From Aaosphaeria pasadenensis (lineage: Eukaryota; Ascomycota; Dothideomycetes; Pleosporales), in the NCBI GenBank assembly GCA_022813625.1, contig JAKLMB010000003.1, forward strand, positions 248,001 through 312,000: DNA of 64,000 nucleotides, given 5' to 3'. Under the pieces are notes generated by a model. The model worked only from the letters and a program-made list of their open reading frames with translations, searched no databases and was not told where the DNA came from. The translations under genes were made by a program, and so were the position numbers. Positions 10,790 through 22,503 of the stretch are shown piece after piece. Numbering within the stretch: position 1 is the first letter of the stretch; the number at the start of each line of letters is the position of its first letter.

Positions 10790-13172
10790 TGCAGCTTCCT
10801 CCTGTGATTGACAAACTCTCTCTTCCTGTGCTGCATGTATGAATCCCGAGCGATGGGATGGTTTACTGTTCCTAAGCCTGGGTTGAAGGTAAAGGTCAAA
10901 AGATTGGAGACGTCGGAATTGTAAAAATATGGGTCGATTTAACGACAGGCGGTCAACGGGACCTGATCCGAGAAAAAGGGAAAGCTAAAGATAGATGATG
11001 CTCGGTGGTATATGATCCGGGGTAGGGCAGGAAGAGGAACGATGAATTGTATTTATATTTGTATGATAGTATGCTGAATTGCCTGAGGGATTTAATCGGA
11101 TCAGGCCGACGATGACTGACCCCAGCTAAAAGGAAAAGGGACGGGTAGGATTAGAGAGAGAATGGGAAGATTGGGGAATTTGGGGAATTGGGGATTCCGA
11201 TTTCTGTTTTCTGTTTTGCAACGGCGGCTGACGAAATGTTCAGCGACTTCCGCACAATCTACTGGCGCTAAACTGTATTGGGTAGCTTTATCGTCCAATC
11301 AGGGGAACGAGATGTCAGGCGCGTTCACAATATACCTCATCCCTCATCATCACCAACCAACTATCAAGTTACAAACCAACTACAAAGTATAAACTCATAA
11401 TCAACCCGTGTAAACCCTTCCCCAGTCCCTCCCTAGTTCTCCCGGTTTCCTGCGGAGCAAAAAGAAACAAAACACAAAACAAACTTCCCCACCATTCTTA
11501 AACCCCATAATCGACACCCCCTGTGGACCACAAAAGCTGCCTACTAAAGCATAGCACGCATGGTTCAGGGCAACTTGCGCCAGAATATGCCGCAATGGAA
11601 AAGCAACAAGCAACAACTGCAAGCCACGAGGTCATCCTAGACGCCTGAGACGAGGGGTTCATTGCGAGATCTGGGGAATGGGGATATGGCTACTGACGGT
11701 CTTAGCTTTTTCCTCTAATTAAGGAGTACTTGGAAGTTTGTATTGTTATTGACTTTCCACACTACGGAGTACTGTTCTCGTGAGTTGTGGGTGGTGGTGA
11801 GTCGTAAACTCCGATGGTCGGAGGGGGTGGGATATGGTCCGATGATAGCCATAACCTGCCCAAGGTTAGGTACCTAGCCTTTAAGCTATTATGCTAGATA
11901 CGTAGGAGTATATATATGACTGTACTACTACGAGAATACAGTTAATCACTACTTGAGAACAACAATAACTCGAAGAGAAGAATAGCAGACAGGCACTACC
12001 GAACGGCTTCCGACCAGCATATTCCGCATAGCTCATCCGCAAGCTTTACAACTCCGCTTAAGCTAACCTCTCCTCCGTGAACCCCATCCTCTATGCGGTA
12101 CAAGTAGGTACTTATCTAAGAACACCGATCGTCACACAAGAGCAATATCATGCACGACATGTAGAAACAGGGCAAGTATGGGTGATCCCGTCATGTGAAT
12201 GAATGAATAAATAAAATATGAAAATGGAGTAGGGGGGACGACAATGAAGTCTCTGTGTTGACAATGTGCCATCTACCATGATATGACCATAAAAGGAAAA
12301 AGTATTTTGCTCTCTCTCTCTTTTCTCTTTGCTCCTTCGTGAGGGCTTTGTTGCAATCATCCACTTGCTGCAACAGATCCCCCGAAGAACCAACCAATCT
12401 AACACCAGCCTGGGTCGTCAAGACATATACCGTGTATACTGTGTAGTGTGTACTGGGTACTTTGTACTGTGTACTGTGTACATGCATGCATCTGCATGCA
12501 TACACTTGAAGTGCAATGGATCCGGTGCCTACCATCCTGCCTCCCAAACCTATGCACTGGGTGTCCTGTAATAACATCATGGCAATCGCCAGCAGTATAC
12601 CACCTGTCCATCCATCCCATCCGGCCGTCCAACCTCCCATAGTCCCCATTCTCTGTGAGTCCGGCAGCCCCATTCCCATCATGAAGTTCCCGATAAATAA
12701 CTTGTAGAGCAAAGGACAGCAATAGAAGAATAAAAACAGACCTTGAATCGCAATCCAGGGGAATAAAGGAAAACAAAAACATAGACAAGAACCATTCGCC
12801 AATATGCTCCAATCGAACGCCTTGCAGTCAAGCAAATCTCCTTCTTTCGCACCCCATTTTGTAACGCCGGTGCAAGTGCCAATCCAAACATATCCAAAAA
12901 AGCTTGCAAATAGATGATGATATCAGGTGAGGCATCCACTCGCGGCCGAATGGGCCTAAGATACCATTACCCCTCTCCACTCGCCAACAATGTTTGAACC
13001 CAGTAAGATTGAAAATAAAAGAGAAGAAGATGAACTTGAAAATTTGTTCGCACGAATCAATCCTCATCAGTCATGAATGTGCCAGAATGATCGCACCGCC
13101 ATGATTACCGCAAAAGAAGTGCAGAAAAAGGATGGGTCGGTGTGACAAAGTGCGTCACCAGACAAAATGCCC
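10790..13172. other. Intergenic, promoter of the - strand orphan and 3' region of BEM1; no supported gene
   Basis: About 2.4 kb. One exact TACGGAGTA element lies at 11763-11771. A GTACTGT/GCATGCAT simple-sequence patch lies at about 12430-12503. Overlapping open frames on both strands at 12190-12940 are rich in Cys/Trp/His and arise from this low-complexity sequence. I see no conserved domain in them. Confidence 0.5.
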
Positions 13173-15331
13173 TCATCGTGCCGTCGTCACCGTGAGAGTC
13201 AATTTGGGGTTCCTCTCCACGGCAATCGCGAGGTCTTCGTCGTTCTCGATGGGATAGTACTTCCCCTCAATTTCGTCTCGGTACTCGACCATGAGTTCCT
13301 CGTTCCTATCGTCGGGCTTCTCCAGCGCTCGGCGCTCCACCAGCTTGTTGTACAGGTCCTGGAACTTCAGGCTAATCGGCATCCGAATCACCACGCAGTT
13401 ATCATCTTCAAACCACACCTTGATCTTAAGCGCAGATCCAAGACCCGTGCTAGTCGATGTGGAAGAGATGGCCGAGTGCTGGTGCGCTGGCGCGCTGAGT
13501 CCACCGTACGATTGCGACTGTCCGCGCTGGTGCCCTGGGAAGTTCGATCCTGTCGAGTACGGAGTTTGGGGGGTGGTGGCCTGTTGGAGCTGGTCGGCAG
13601 AGGATTGTCTCGAGGCGCCCTGTGATGGATTGGAAGACTGTCCCGAAGTTTGCGACATGCGGTACTCTTCCGCTGCGATGACTTCTGGGTCGATCTCGTA
13701 GTCGCCCTGCCTCGGTGAGAAAAAGCTCTTGACAAGGCTGCCATGGGTGATGTGCGAGCCAAGTTTCAACAGGTTTTTTATGTATTCGTCTAGGTTGGCC
13801 CGTCGCCCGTTGGAGATATTGTCCGTAACGTATGTGACCGGTCCAGGCATGAATGGCAGAGTCCGCTCGCCTGCGCCGCTCGTGCCAGCCTCCACGGGGT
13901 ATGTCGCGATCAACTGAATCTGCAGATCGTAAAAATCCTGGTACAAACGCTGCAGCTCCCAATGGCGACCATCCTCCATTTGACATTCGATAATAAACCA
14001 AAAGATATCGTCTGCGAAGCAGTAGCGGGGTACTTGCGCTTTGATTGGTGCCAGCAGATTCGAGTCTGAGGCCCGGAAATGTGGGCTCTGGTATTGGGAT
14101 GTGTTTCGCGAATGAGAGACAGGCTGCAAAGAAAAACCCCGGTCAGCAGTGAAGGGAAAATATCTGATTAGGCAAAACTCACCGCATTCCCTTGCGCAAA
14201 TCCACCATTGGGATAACCGCCCGCACCACTCTTGGAGCTTAGGCTCATACGCTCCATGCCCTGCTGTAACGTCTGCTGCGAGTTGGTCTCGAGCTTGCCC
14301 AGTGGTATACTGCCATTCTTGTAGTCGGCCGCCATTTTCTTCCACTCCTCGACCTTGGGCACGCCTGCCCTTCGCACAGCGTCGTGTGCGTCGGGCACAG
14401 CCGCTCCCGTGGTCATGTCTCTTATCTCAATGAAGGATACGGGTATCAGACCGGGGCCACCAAGTCGAGTGATGGGCTTTGCGACGAACCATTCGGGGTT
14501 GGATTGTGCGATCACTATTATGGCCTCTCCTTCCTTTGCCTCGAGCTCGTCCGGGCGTTCTGCCTTGAAGTCGTACATGACAATCCCGTACACCATGGCG
14601 CCTGAGCCTGCGCCCTTGCCCAGAACCTTTGATATCCGCATGGGAAACTTGTTGTCGTTTGCGTTGTTGGGGCTAGTTATTGATTGCTCCGCGTAGCCTG
14701 AGTCGTGCGTGGCCGTCGCGCTCGGTTGGCTTGGAGTGACGGATTTCGTGGAGTCACCGCTGTCTCGGACTGTCTTTCCCACCGGCTCGAAGTATGTCAC
14801 AGGCACAAGACCCCTCGTGCCGTGCAATGGATTACACGCCTCGTACCAGTCGGTGTCGTTTTCTCGCCCGACGACGTGGAGGAAATCGCCCTGCGAGAAA
14901 CTAAGGTAGCCTGAGGACGGGTCGGCGTCGGAGTGTTGGTAATCGTAGAGTGCCTTAATGACCTAGATAGGAGAAGCGAACGTCGGTCAGCGATAACAGT
15001 CGCGCGCAACGGACGGACATGTGGACGCGCGAGGGAAAGGGAGGCTGCGCACAACAACAATGTTGATGACGAGTGCGGCAGCCTTGTATTGGGGGCGGGA
15101 TAGATGTGTGTGGGTATATATGGGTAGTTGGGATAACTGGACTGACCTTCTTAGGAGGCACGATGGCTATTGCGTCCTTTGGGGGGATGGAGATGTGATG
15201 CGGCCGGTTATCCTTCTCATTCTTCATAGATCTACGGAACTGGGAGAAATGTTAGCATGGGGGGAGATCAACTTGACTCGGTGCGGAAGATGGCGCGACA
15301 ATGGTGGCAACGGGTGGTGGCGTACCTTCAT
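13173..15331 (-). CDS. BEM1: BEM1/BemA polarity scaffold (SH3-SH3-PX-PB1)
   Basis: complement(join(13173..14123,14183..14962,15147..15239,15326..15331)), 609 residues. Bem1 scaffolds Cdc42, its exchange factor Cdc24 and PAK kinases at sites of polarised growth, and in filamentous fungi is also tied to NADPH-oxidase complexes. Domains in order: SH3-1 (~34-93, starting VIKALYDYQ, with DTDWYEACN), SH3-2 (~158-214, MVYGIVMYDFKAERPDELE ... PEWFVAK), PX (~320-433, with VPRYCFADD, LQRLYQDFYDLQ and R401-x2-L), and a C-terminal PB1 (525-609) whose acidic OPCA-type region is DEIEGKYYPIENDEDL. Introns are 86 nt, 184 nt and 59 nt. The first coding exon is only ATGAAG; the join gives MKFRRSMKNEKDNRP, which matches the basic N-terminus of Bem1 proteins. 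SH3-2 and PB1 make the identification firm. The two 5' introns are less certain than the rest. Confidence 0.92.
15326..15331 (-). other. BEM1: Six-nucleotide first coding exon of BEM1
   Basis: On the - strand ATGAAG is followed directly by the GTACGC donor. The next exon begins after CTCCCAG at base 15239 and keeps the frame (phase 0). The alternative is to start at the internal Met seven residues in (MKNEKDN), which would lose the conserved basic MKxxRRS start. Confidence 0.65.
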
Positions 15332-15474
15332 GTTGGTCCGTCTTTGTCGAGATGCGGAGTTGAAACGAGCGTTTGTTGTGTTTGCTGATCGACTGCTGTC
15401 CTGCTATGGGGGATGTACAAGACAGGAAGCGATGGTAGTTGGAGATGCTGCGACAAGCGGCAGACAGGCACAGG

Positions 15475-15516
15475 AACAGAGACAAGAGGCAGAGACAGAG
15501 GCAGAGACAGAGACAG
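15475..15516. repeat. GAGACA/GAGGCA simple-sequence repeat
   Basis: Imperfect 6-bp repeats of AGAGAC(A/C) type in the upstream region of BEM1, making a pyrimidine-rich tract on the BEM1 strand. Confidence 0.8.
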
Positions 15517-16290
15517 TCGTGAGTCGTGACGAGGAAGGCGAGCTCCTGGGTTTGATTGCGAAAGAGATGTGCGGGCAGCCAGGGTGGAAACCGGCAGATT
15601 GGCGTGCGCACAGTCACCACGCCGTACGGGACAGACACGACAGGGTGGAAATGAAATGAGATGAAGCCCTCGTGGGAAGAAGGAGGGATTGTGCTCGCGC
15701 GAACAGCGAAAAAGTCTCAGCAATAATAGTCGGTCGCTGTTTAGTAGTAACACCCCCCCGTAGCCCGTAGTGGTGGTGGAATTGGAATTTGTTTGGTGGT
15801 ATGTACCGATAGGAGGGAGTGTGGCCAGCCCGTTGGTACGAAGTAGTAGCAGCTGTGGAGCCTGTACTTGTAGTGCAGATGATCTAGTGGAGATTGGGAA
15901 ATTGTTGTTGACGTGCCCAGCAGCGAGTAGTGTTGGGTTATAGACTTATGGCGTTTGACTATTATAATAGGTATGGTATCTTTGCGCAAGCAAAAAGAAA
16001 AAAAGGTTGAGCAATCGGTGGAGACTGGAGAAGTCGATCGATCTCGAGAGTGGTGAGGTGTGAGGAAGGGAGGAAGACGAGAGAAAGTACGGAGTAGAAG
16101 AGGTCGTTTTAGGAGTGGGGGAGGCGACAGGCGACAGGCGACAGTAGAGGGGGATAGTCGACTGGTTGGCTGGCCGGTTTGATCTATTTTGCCAGCGAAC
16201 GTACAGTACGTATTGTGGTCGTGGTCGTGGCAGTGGCAGTGACAGCGACGGCGACAGCGAAGTCGGGAAGTGTAGGTGCGTGTGCGTGTG

Positions 16291-16374
16291 AAGTGTAACA
16301 GTGACGAAGGAGGTGGTGAAGTGTAACAGTGACGAAGGAGGTGGTGAAGTGTAACAGTGACGAAGGAGGTGGTG
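16291..16374. repeat. Tandem repeat, 28-bp unit, three perfect copies
   Basis: The unit begins AAGTGTAACAGTGACGAAGG and ends AGGTGGTG. Copies start at 16291, 16319 and 16347 and look identical, followed by a degenerate GTGAAGTGAAGTGAAG stretch. It sits about 960 bp upstream of the BEM1 start. Confidence 0.9.
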
Positions 16375-17411
16375 AAGTGAGAAAGTGAAGTGAAGTGAAG
16401 CGGAGAAGTGAAGTGTAGTGAAGTGAAATGGACAGAACAGAATAGAAGAAAAGGTAAGAGAAGTAAGTGGTAAGGGCGCAACGCCGGGGTTCGGTTTGGG
16501 CCAAAAGGTGGAGGAGGAAGTTGTAAGGGAAGGAGGAGGAGGAGGACGATGGAAAGACCATAAGGTTAGGTACAAGTAGAAGATGATAGTAATGATACTA
16601 ATACTCGCACAATACTAAGTTACTATTGCTACAATACACTGCACTATACTAACAAGTGACTACGATGATACTGCTATTGAATGGATGTACTCCATGTACT
16701 GTACTTGTACTCTGCTATGATCTGCTCTGTTTGGGATATACTCGTGGGTGGTTGTACGAGTAGTATTCGTCTCCCTACGGGTACATACAGGTACCTCGTA
16801 GGGCCTAGGTAGGGACCGTAGGGTACAGTTACAATACATGCAGCCCAACGAAAAGCGCAAAACGGAGCAGCGCCAGGGCCTGAGAAGAGCGAGAGGAAGT
16901 CTGGGCCAACGAACGAGGGTGTGACGGTGGGACCAAACCCTCGCAGGCTCCCACCCCTGGAGAAAGATGAGAGAGCCCTGGGAAGAAAGAGGAATTATTG
17001 TGGGTAGGCGTAAACCTTGAAGAGCAAAAGTCCGCGCGTGTGTGGCTGTGGCTGCGACGGTGTGGAAGCATGGAAGAAATGGAAGGGTGGATGGTGTAGG
17101 ACCGAGTTTACCGTGTGGGTGGACAGGACAGGACAAGAAAAGAAAAACACAAAAAGAGACAAGGCGAGGCAAGGCAAGGCAAGACAAGACAATATGGATG
17201 ATGGATGACGGGATGGATGGTGGCCTCTTCTTTGTGTCTCTTGGACACGAGACACAAACGGATATATCTACGACTAACTACTCCGTACCTACATAGTAGG
17301 TGTCTACTATTGATTGTCTATCTGGATGGATGGATGATGACGACAGATGTACAACCAACGGATGGATGAACATATATAGATGTATTGTCCTGTATGTTTG
17401 TACCTGTACAC

Positions 17412-17427
17412 ATATATATATATATAT
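17412..17427. repeat. (AT)8 microsatellite
   Basis: Sixteen alternating A and T bases in the intergenic region. Confidence 0.85.
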
Positions 17428-20400
17428 GCACGTTTGAGGCGATGACAATAAAGACAACCAGTTCCAACATAGAACTATCTGTACTATGATGTAGTGGACA
17501 TGCACAGTACTCCGTACATACTCACGTCATACCATAGACATCCTCATGGATATCAACATATGGAGTAGATAGTTGCAGTCACTGGATGTACTACAATGTA
17601 GATAATGCCTTCGGAATGAACACGATTCCTCCACAAGACGACTGATCGAGAATGAAAGAGTCGCACAGCATAGCCACAAGAGAGCCATGTCAATCTATGC
17701 CATACCTTGCCTTACCATTGTCTTGCCACGCCATGCTGTGCCGTTTGTAAATGCTCACGGGAGGATAATCATGACGGATGCTACTTCTTCCATGGCCAGG
17801 AGTCCAGGACAGGCCAGTCTTCGTCATACTTTGTCCAGAACGGAACAAGGAATGACAGATATTACACTGGACTGGATAGTGGACGATGGCTGTAGTACGA
17901 CTGTTGTACCGGGCTGTACGAGTACCCGTCACCACGGCACCGAAGGAGGCATGCATGCTACTCCTATGCTGGGCTGGGAGATCTAAAACACCATCACCAC
18001 CACCACCATCATCATCAGCATCATCACCATCGTAGTCACTCACCATCACAATCCTCCCCGCCCAGCAGAGCAACGATCCCTCCCCTCCCCCTCCATCCCC
18101 CCAGTCCAAACGGTCTCGAAGCCGTTCTTTGGGCTCCTACAATAGGTAATACCCTTCAAAGGCACACGCTACTACTGCCCGCCGTGCGGGACTTGCTTCC
18201 AAATGCTTGAATATTCATGCCCTCACCATCGCCCACCCAATCACCTCCCCTTCTTGCCCCAACTTCCAACGGAGAATCAGATCATTATTCTCAATCTTTT
18301 CTCTTTTTTCCCTTGTCTTACCCACCTTCCCGTACCCCCTCCCGTGCTCTTCCCTGGCTTTTTTCTTTTTCCTTCTTCCATTACATCCGTGGTGTGTTTC
18401 GGCCCTATCCTACGAGTACCCCTTCCATCCCCTCCCCTCCCCTTCCTTTCCCTCCCTCCCTTCCTATTTACGAATTACGAGGGACTTGACTCCCTGCATA
18501 GCGTGGCAACGGACGTACATGTACAGTACGTACCCGTACCGTACCGTACCTACATGAAGGGTACATACGCACGGCGTTTAAGAGTACGCCGCCATGTTGC
18601 CTCCTCCGAGCACCCTCAATCTTCCGCTGGGCTCAGGCAGTTAGACACAGTACCCGTACATACAGGTACTCACTCAGTCCACCAGAGTCCCCTACGACCT
18701 CCTGTCCATACCAACGACACAGCACATACACTACAAACCACCTCCTCTACTCCGTACACACGCGCACATGCCCACCGAACACTAACTACACTACACCAAC
18801 ACCAATGCCTGCTACAACAATAAATTACCTCACTCCCTCGTCCCATACTTTACAACATAGCTAGAGCTACAAAGGTAGGTACCTCCCCTAAGCACACCTC
18901 CCTAAGGCAAGGCAAGTAGATATGCTCCCAACTAGACAACCTACCCGCCCAAAATGCTCGCTAGCTAGCTCCCTTCTTCCTTTCTGCCCTACCAATCCAG
19001 ACCACCACACCCACCATACCATAGCATACATAGGAGGGGGGGAAGTGGAAGGGGGGGCATAGGATTCCTGCCGGATATTCCACCTCGGCTTCTCCTCTCC
19101 CCTTCCCCCCGTTGCGGATTTGTGTAGAGTAGAGTAATCGACTTTTTTGACTTTCTCTTCAAAAGTGACAGGGGATGTGATCCTCTCCCGTCAGCCATCT
19201 CTGCCTCCCTCCCTCCGACGAGCAGTAGTAAGTTGACTAGTGCTGTAGGGGAGGTAAGGAAGGGTAATAGGGTAGACTGGTCCCCAGGGCCTCCTAACGG
19301 TCGCCAGCTCGTTCGCTTTAACTTTGGCTGCAGTAGGGCGATGGATAGTTCGTTACATGCAATAAGTTACCGTCTGTTTGATATGAACCTCCATTGCTGC
19401 CTGCCAACCGCCCACTAACCGCTACTAACCGCACACCACGCACCTGAACTGCGAGTAGCCAGCCCATTAACTGCGATCACACAATACATCAGCTATCAAT
19501 AAACATAATCAAGTGTTCAGCGACACAACATAATCGAATAAACAACGCGTGCCACATTGTGGAAGCTGAATTGAACAAGCATGAGCCAATTGTATTCACT
19601 AGCTTAGGTATTATTGCCGCCCAAGGGCTGCCAGTGCTAATTGACATTTCTTCCAATCAGATGTGAAAACTCCCTTCTCCAGTGCTTATTGGCCTCCCAC
19701 CCAAACGCCCTCACAAAGTACGAAGGAATCCTCCACCAGCGGCGCCAAAAGATTAGAGTAAGAGGGTAAAAAAGAAAGTGAAAGGTCATCATCGCAGCCA
19801 TGCCCGCCGCCCGCAATCGAAAACCGCAAACGCCCAATGTCCACCACCCGTAACTACATTTCTTTCTTGTTCATCGACGTGCATGCCTAAAGGTCCTAGG
19901 ATGGGCCACGTGCAGGGAATATCGCTCGATATGCGCTGTACGGTGCCTGGCCAGGCACTTCACGGATAGAATACTTGCCTCGACGTCGTGTAGAAATCTG
20001 TCAATGCTGCCGGCGGTTCAAAAGCGGATACGTTTCGAGCCGCTCTGGGGTCGAGGATTCAAGACTGCTCCGTAGAGAGTTGGTGTCCAAGAGCCGAAGC
20101 GACGCAAATCGACATTGCTCCTTAGCCCTCGAGGGCGGACCAGACCCGCCAGGACGGTTCGTACGCTGTTGTAGAAACTTTATTTTACAATTCCCATCCA
20201 TCTTGTGTCCGAATATAGAGCAGTGACGTAATAAACATGGTAGGTTAGCGCCACTTCAATCGTGATTGTGACCGAAAAGACCATTCCGAAACAGAAAACG
20301 TATGAGAGAGATGGATTAGAAGTTTCCGCGCGTCATCGCATGAAGCGGGTCCCCCGCTTCCGACCGGTTGACATCGAGGAAACGAACCATAGCGACACTA

Positions 20401-20573
20401 GGAAGCCGGCGTTTTAAGGAAATCCAGGGTCGCGAAAAACTGCTGAGGGACGAGAGAAAGTGGGCGCAGTGCAGTGTGCAAAACAATTTTTGTGACAATA
20501 TAATGGACATTCGTGAATTGGGTATCAAGGGCGAAGAAGATTAAGGTGCTGTCGTGAGGTCGAGATGGGCCGG

Positions 20574-22155
20574 TCATATCTGACCTTTAATGTCTACTTT
20601 CGAAAATGCTGCAGCACGGAGGGCCTCAAAGTGAGGTGCCGCACCCTTGAAGTTCACGCGAAGCTGGGTGCCGTTGTCGTTAACTTTCTCTTCGATCATG
20701 TTTTGGGCATTGTGAGCCTCGAGGAATGCGCAGCACTCGCCGTCATTCTCGAAACCCAGCTCATCCGTGAGAAAGCGAAGTGCAATGGACATGTAACTGT
20801 TTCTCATTAGCAAACACATACTAATCGGGGTGAGGGGATTGAACGTACGCTCTGGAAATATTAGCGAGAGCTGCAAGGCGCTCACGCACGATGAACATGT
20901 CCATCAGGTAAGCGCCCATGTTTGGTGCTTCGAGGTAAAGTCTGAAGAATTTGTGATAGTTGCCAAGAGCAAGCGCGGAGCGCACATCAAGGGCGTGTCG
21001 GACTGCATCTTGGTTCTTGTCTGCGTTTGTTAGTTCGGCCAACAAGTCGTTCATGTCGGCCTTGTTGCATGTGTATACAAAGTAGAGGATCCTGTACGCC
21101 AGGAATTCGGCAGGATGTCCGCCCAACTTTTGCATGTACAGAACGCGCAATTGCGTCTGACATTGATTATACTCACCCAAGTCCCCCTTTTCTAATGCGA
21201 TTCGAGCGTGCATTTCGTATACCTTGACGGTGAAGGAATTCTTGATATGCTGAACAGTCAAATCTTGGCGCAACGACTTGAACTGGTTACAGATGTAATT
21301 GTAATTTTTCTCTTCACCTTTCCATTTCTTGCGGAGCATGTCAAGCGTTCGTTCCAAGACAGGCTGTGGGCGTACAGTCTCTGCTTTGGGCGGCGCTGTC
21401 AAGCGGAAGTAACTCTTCTCGAGATTTTGGTTCGTGCCAACAACGGGTCCAGAGGAAAGATCGGAGTCAGGGCCGTTTTGCGTGTTCCACGGGGGAGTAG
21501 TCGTCTTCGTCTTGCCAGAGGTACCAAGTTGGAAACGCTTCCTGCGCTTTTCCAGGTCTGACTTACTGGAAGTAGCATCGTCTTGCTTAGGTCGCTTTTC
21601 TTTTTGTCCATTGCCGAAAGTGACACGATCCGCGAGGTTAGTCTTCTGCCACGGAGGGGTTGATGTCTTTGTCGGCGATTGTGACTCTACTGTGTCGTGT
21701 GCCTTGCGTTTTGTGGAAGTTGGCGAGGATGAGTTGTTAGTAAATGCCGCGTTGGCAGCAGCCTGTTCTGCAAGCTTTGCGCGTTCCGCAACGATAATGT
21801 CCTGGGGCAGTGGGTAGTTATCCCAATCCAACTCGAAAAGCATGGCTCGCTCGGCGAAGTAGCCGATGGTCTTCTTCAACTGCTCATTCACCTCGATTGT
21901 CGTGACTCCGCGGACTTGGAACTCTTCAGCGAGAGCACGCTGCACATAGGTTTTTAACTCTGGGGGCCAGATCATTTTCGCTGGCGCAGCCTTTGAAGCA
22001 GTCGGCGCCTGCATAGTCTGATTAGATGAAGACGATTCTACGGCCATCGAAGAAAGGCTTCTTACGGGAGGAGGAGGTCGTGCAAGAGTTGTGCGTGCAG
22101 GCACGGCGTTGTAGGCGGGCTGTTGCGCGGCCACGGCGGCCCACGTCGGAGACAT
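20574..22155 (-). CDS. THP3: SAC3/GANP family protein, THP3 orthologue
   Basis: complement(join(20574..20796,20849..22155)), 509 residues. Yeast Thp3 pairs with Csn12 in transcription elongation and pre-mRNA processing. The SAC3/GANP region starts near residue 245 and includes the hallmark series NYNYICNQFKSLRQDLTVQH (284-303), FTVKVYEMHARIALEKGDLG and EYNQCQTQLRVLY, then the helical PCI-like part to the end. The N-terminal half is Ser/Thr/Lys-rich with basic patches (KRRKR at 203-207), suggesting nuclear import. The 52-nt intron (GTACGT...AAACAG) joins ANISRA to YMSIALRFLTDELGF. The start is the ATG at 22153-22155 (MSPTWAAVAAQQ); the upstream extension has no ATG. It is divergent from VPS36 across 348 bp. 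Confidence 0.9.
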
Positions 22156-22503
22156 GGTGAAAGGAGGGACGCGCAAAAGAAGATGGCGGGGAGGGGGATA
22201 GCAGAGAGGGAGTCAAAGCAACGGGGGGTTAGTCTTACTCTTAGGATGTTGTCGCTCGAGGCCGTGATCTCTGGTGGTGTGTAGTGTAAGTGTAGAAGGT
22301 GGAGAGGGAGAAAAGGTGAAGTCAAAGTCGAGTGAGGCGAAAGACAGCGGTCTGTGGACGCGCCAAGACGCTAACCCTTTAAGGTCAAGAAATGACGCCG
22401 CCGCCGTGCCTGCGAGCTTCGAAAGGTATGTGCCACGACTGCTGCCCTTGAATTACATGCACCAGCGGTAGGATGCAAGCTCCCTTTGCAGCCAATGTAC
22501 TGA
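22156..22503. promoter_or_regulatory. Shared bidirectional promoter region between THP3 and VPS36
   Basis: The 348 bp between two divergent start codons must hold both leaders and promoters. I see no recognisable TATA box in it. Confidence 0.6.

Larger units (their letters stand above)
15332..20573. other. Large intergenic region upstream of BEM1, no supported gene
   Basis: 5.2 kb. On the BEM1 strand the first ~1.2 kb is strongly pyrimidine-rich, as expected of a long fungal leader/promoter, and it produces Ser/Leu/Pro/Phe-rich false open frames. It contains GAGACA-type repeats (~15475-15516), a 28-bp tandem repeat (16291-16374), a short AT run (17412-17427), GTAC-rich patches (~16770-16840 and 18505-18570) and four exact TACTCCGTA/TACGGAGTA elements (16088, 17279, 17508, 18748). 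I found no conserved protein domain. Confidence 0.5.

Noticed and set aside
12191..12940. Overlapping open frames on both strands, up to 214 codons
   Set aside because: Composition is driven by GTACTGT/GCATGCAT repeats, the frames are Cys/Trp/His-rich, and no domain or splice-supported extension is visible.
15741..16575. Long - strand frames (209-246 codons) rich in Ser, Leu, Phe, Thr, His and Pro
   Set aside because: These are translations of the pyrimidine-rich BEM1 upstream tract and the 28-bp repeat; the same stretch is open in three frames.
18203..18823. 206-codon + strand frame
   Set aside because: Pro/Leu/Ser/Phe-rich translation of a CT-rich tract, open in three frames at once, with no conserved features.
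20574..20885. Separate small - strand protein
   Set aside because: It is the second exon of the THP3 gene; the intron 20797-20848 joins it in frame.
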